Part shown: positions 61,245 through 64,000 of the stretch, in pieces
How positions within the stretch are numbered: the first letter of the stretch is position 1
Layout: every line of letters starts with the position of its first letter
Translations under genes and position numbers: made by a program
Notes under the pieces: model-generated
Seen by the model: only the letters and a program-made list of their open reading frames with translations
Database searches by the model: none
What the model was told of the DNA's origin: nothing
NCBI GenBank assembly: GCA_008360975.2
Contig: CM039182.1
Span: forward strand, 30,074,566 to 30,138,565
Length of the DNA stretch: 64,000 bases
Source of the DNA: Lichenostomus cassidix
Taxonomy: Eukaryota; Chordata; Aves; Passeriformes; Meliphagidae
Direction: 5' to 3'

Positions 61245-64000
61245 AATATGATATTTTTATAACATAAATTTTATGTATGTGTAGCTGAAAGTTTTTTAAC
61301 ACAAAGGAGTCATATTTAAAAAGGCTGAAGGCTTCTTGTTTTTCTTCTCTTTCATATGACCTGTCACTTTAACATGTTTTATGTTAGTAGAATGGCAAAG
61401 CAGTTATATTCTTTAAAGAGAAGCACCAGGTTTTAATATTTTTATCATCATTTTGTGAAATTTTAACCTGTTAAACTCATAGCCAGCATCACAGGGAGCT
61501 GGTTATATCTCGATGTGTATTTTATTAGCACTAATGAATCTCTCTCTGAGCTGAGAAAATAACTTTTCAAATCATCATAATTCATCACAATTATTGGAAA
61601 ACAATAATTTCCCTTCTAATACAAAAGGTTGTTTTGTGAGAAAACAGTGGTGTAAGTATCATAGTGGGAATGTGAGGGTTCCTGTAAGCAATATTTCCAG
61701 ATGGGCAGACATTCTGATCTGTATTAAACATAAGATTTTGTTTGCTCTCATTTTTTATAATAAAAAAAACAAGACACAAATGTCTTTTTTGATACCATGC
61801 TTCCTAAGACGTAGTTTGGGGTATTAATCATAGCCCATCATTATAAATCATGATCCTTGTCTGAGTGTAGTTTCAGCTGCATTAAAATTTTAGAGAGGCT
61901 AATGTGATTGAGAGGAACATATATGATGGTATGATTATATTATAGTATGTTGGAAAAGATTTTTTGACTGGCAGAAGTGATATTAGATGATTTATTAGTG
62001 ATTTAATGAATACCTTGCACGTATGCCTAATGATCTTTTCAATAGAAGAAATAAAATTATAAAATCTACTAGTGATTTAATTTGACCTTTGCCCATCTGT
62101 CTACAAACTTTGTAAAGTTAAGCTTACATGGATGATGTAAATCAAGCAGGGGATAGTGACTGAGGAAGCATTTTATTGCAGGAAAAATTCCCTGGATGCT
62201 TAAATCACTTATTTCCAAGGTTTCCAACAACGTTTTTAAGGTAGTATAATGCTTATTAGTAAAAAGGCTGGTTTTTTTTCTTTTTTTTTTTTAATGTGGG
62301 GAACTGAGGACTACACAGTTTCATAATTTCCACCTTGCTTACAATTGCTTGTAAATCTGCAATTTAATAAAAGGAAGTCTAAAAAAACTGTAAAGTAGCC
62401 GCTATCTGATGAAATGGTTTTGTGTTGTGCATTTTAAAAACACTATATACACCACACAGCAAATGACTGGCTGAGCCAAGAGTAAGTGTTAGGTTTCATT
62501 ACTTTCACTAATTCTCTGAATTTCCTGCATCTTTAAAATGACGTATTAAAAAAAAAGACTTTTAGATATCGTCTTTGTATGCACTTATCTGCTCTCCTGT
62601 AAACATTTTCAGATAGAAAATCCATCTGCTTTCCTGGTAAAATTTAAAGGTAGATTTTGATTCTGCTTTTCATTATTCTTCCTTTGTATCATTTTAGAAT
62701 GTGTAAAGAAGAGGTAAATTGAACCACTTGGGTTCAGTAAGTCACTTTTAGATGCAATGACCACAACATACGTTTTGGCAGGACTACGTTCTGTTGTTCA
62801 TTACCTGTTTTTTTACACTCTTTGATAACATGAGGGTAACTGGAAGATAAATGCCATAAAGAAAATTTAAGTGGATGCTGGCTGCTTTACCTTCTTATAT
62901 AATTATAGATGGCTTTCAGGCATCTTTTACCCTGGTAAAGAATAGAGAAAGAGTTAATAAGGACATTACCTACCTAAGGTATATGCATGTGGCTCTTTGG
63001 CTGTGCCTTTTCATTGCTGTACTCAGTAACAACAGTAGGAATAATTCACTGCAGAGAACTTTCACAGAGGATGCCATGGGTGCATAATTCTTTTGACTAA
63101 AGAATTCAACTGGGATACATTTCTCATACTGTGCCATGTGCTATAGTGTCATAGATTACTTTTGTGTGATGTGAGAGATCAAAGGATTGTGCTCCTATTT
63201 CCATGACTACAATAAACTTGAAAAGAACAAAAGGTAATACTGGTGAATATGGCATAAAACCAATGGGAACTAATATGATTTGGAGAAAAGGACAATTAGA
63301 GGAAAAATGAGGACAGCATGCTTCTTTATTGTTCTTGGTTATAGTGTGAAGTCTTGCACCTGCTTGTTAACAAGGTCAGATTTAGGATTAAGAAAAACAG
63401 TGCTTTTACTTGCATATTTTCTCCTAATAGCTCTGTTTCCTTAATTAAATTCATATGTACTGTATTCCAAAATAACTACACTGGTTGATAGTTCTGTAAT
63501 AAAACAAGGGAAAATACTCACAAATTCAATGTTTCTTTAAAAATTTAAAAGACTCCCCATTGTATTCTATTTATTATTGTGCTTAAAATATTTTTGGCAG
63601 AAGTGAAATGCAATTCAAACTGTAACATGAAGCATTATTTTCAATTTGTAGTCAATCCTATCCTAGATATCTTAAAAAATGAACCAATAATTTACAAATC
63701 TTAAATTAAAAAACACATATATTTTTATTTAATGAATCTATTGTGTAGCTACAATTTTTTGCATATTACATTGTGTAAAGATTGTGGAATTAGCAAAGTG
63801 CTAAATCCTGTATTGCCCATGCTGCCTGTGAATACTATTATTCTTAGTAAACTCTAGATAATTATTGTTATAAGTTAAAATAGTATTAGCTGCCCAGATC
63901 AGACTATGACTTTTGCACTGAAAAAGTAGCAATGTACAAGCTGTTGAGAGGAAACAGAAGGTTCAGCCTGCTGTGTAGAAATAATTTGCATTACTACCCT

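Larger units (their letters stand above)
46332..64000 (+). other. HDAC9: HDAC9 intron, more than 17.6 kb, incomplete
   Basis: No further coding exon is recognised to the window end. The intron holds three short tandem duplications (46565-46596, 49485-49514, 49740-49767), a CR1 3' end (56005-56265), a pyrimidine-rich stretch (57175-57800), AT palindromes (59205-59260, 61223-61244) and a strong enhancer-like block (59500-59960). The 143-codon open frame at 54139-54570, overlapped by an antisense frame, shows no domain. From 46600 to 55900 and from 61300 to the end I see nothing beyond AT-rich unique sequence. Confidence 0.8.

Noticed and set aside
46332..64000. Search for the next HDAC9 exon (TIVKP..., SAGFDA, EGGHDL motifs)
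   Set aside because: I found no matching codons by eye in any + frame, so I report the exon as outside the window. A protein-to-DNA alignment would settle this.
1..64000. CRISPR arrays, operons, tRNA or rRNA genes, prophage
   Set aside because: There are no spaced direct repeats, no cloverleaf or rRNA core sequences, and no prokaryotic gene layout. The window is an interrupted vertebrate gene.

Overview
This window is vertebrate nuclear DNA, most likely from a bird. It holds interrupted coding exons with GT-AG introns, a mostly AT-rich background, few interspersed repeats, and CR1-type LINE tails (36.9 kb, 56.0 kb and a short tail near 0.7 kb). I see no Alu-like, L1-like or bacterial features. 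CR1 is also common in turtles and crocodilians, so 'bird' is an inference from CR1 plus low repeat density.

Only one gene is supported: HDAC9, a class IIa histone deacetylase, on the + strand. Eight coding exons (843-976, 8660-8780, 14199-14248, 28455-28562, 41052-41107, 41347-41434, 45790-45909, 46234-46331) join without a frame break and encode about 258 residues. They cover the structural-zinc subdomain and the first two-thirds of the deacetylase domain. The gene is incomplete at both ends. The N-terminal MEF2-binding and regulatory exons lie before position 1. The end of the domain, including the segment carrying the class IIa His-for-Tyr change, must lie beyond 64000, because no exon was found after 46331. 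HDAC9 is chosen over HDAC4, 5 and 7 mainly from the VDLDVHHGNG motif (Leu where the paralogues have Trp) and the SIAITAKYLRDKLNIGKIL segment.

Layout: 1-842 is the end of an upstream intron. 977-28454 holds two small exons in long introns. 27.95-29.2 kb is a sharply bounded GC- and CpG-rich island around one exon, with two minisatellites, one of them a G-rich GGGGCA array. 29.2-41 kb is intron with a compact solo-LTR-like insertion (31.6 kb) and an antisense CR1 fragment. 41.0-46.3 kb is an exon cluster encoding the catalytic core. 46332-64000 is one intron of more than 17.6 kb.

The most interesting points are as follows. (1) Reading through the 324-bp intron at 45910 gives a 20-residue tail and stop that match, from memory, the C terminus of the short human HDAC9a isoform. 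(2) The exon at 28455-28562 has extreme GC3 and a cluster of changes consistent with local GC-biased gene conversion. (3) A potential G-quadruplex array lies just downstream of it. (4) Several non-coding blocks look like conserved enhancers; HDAC9 introns and exons are reported in mammals to hold TWIST1 enhancers. I found no evidence of a wholly new biological system.
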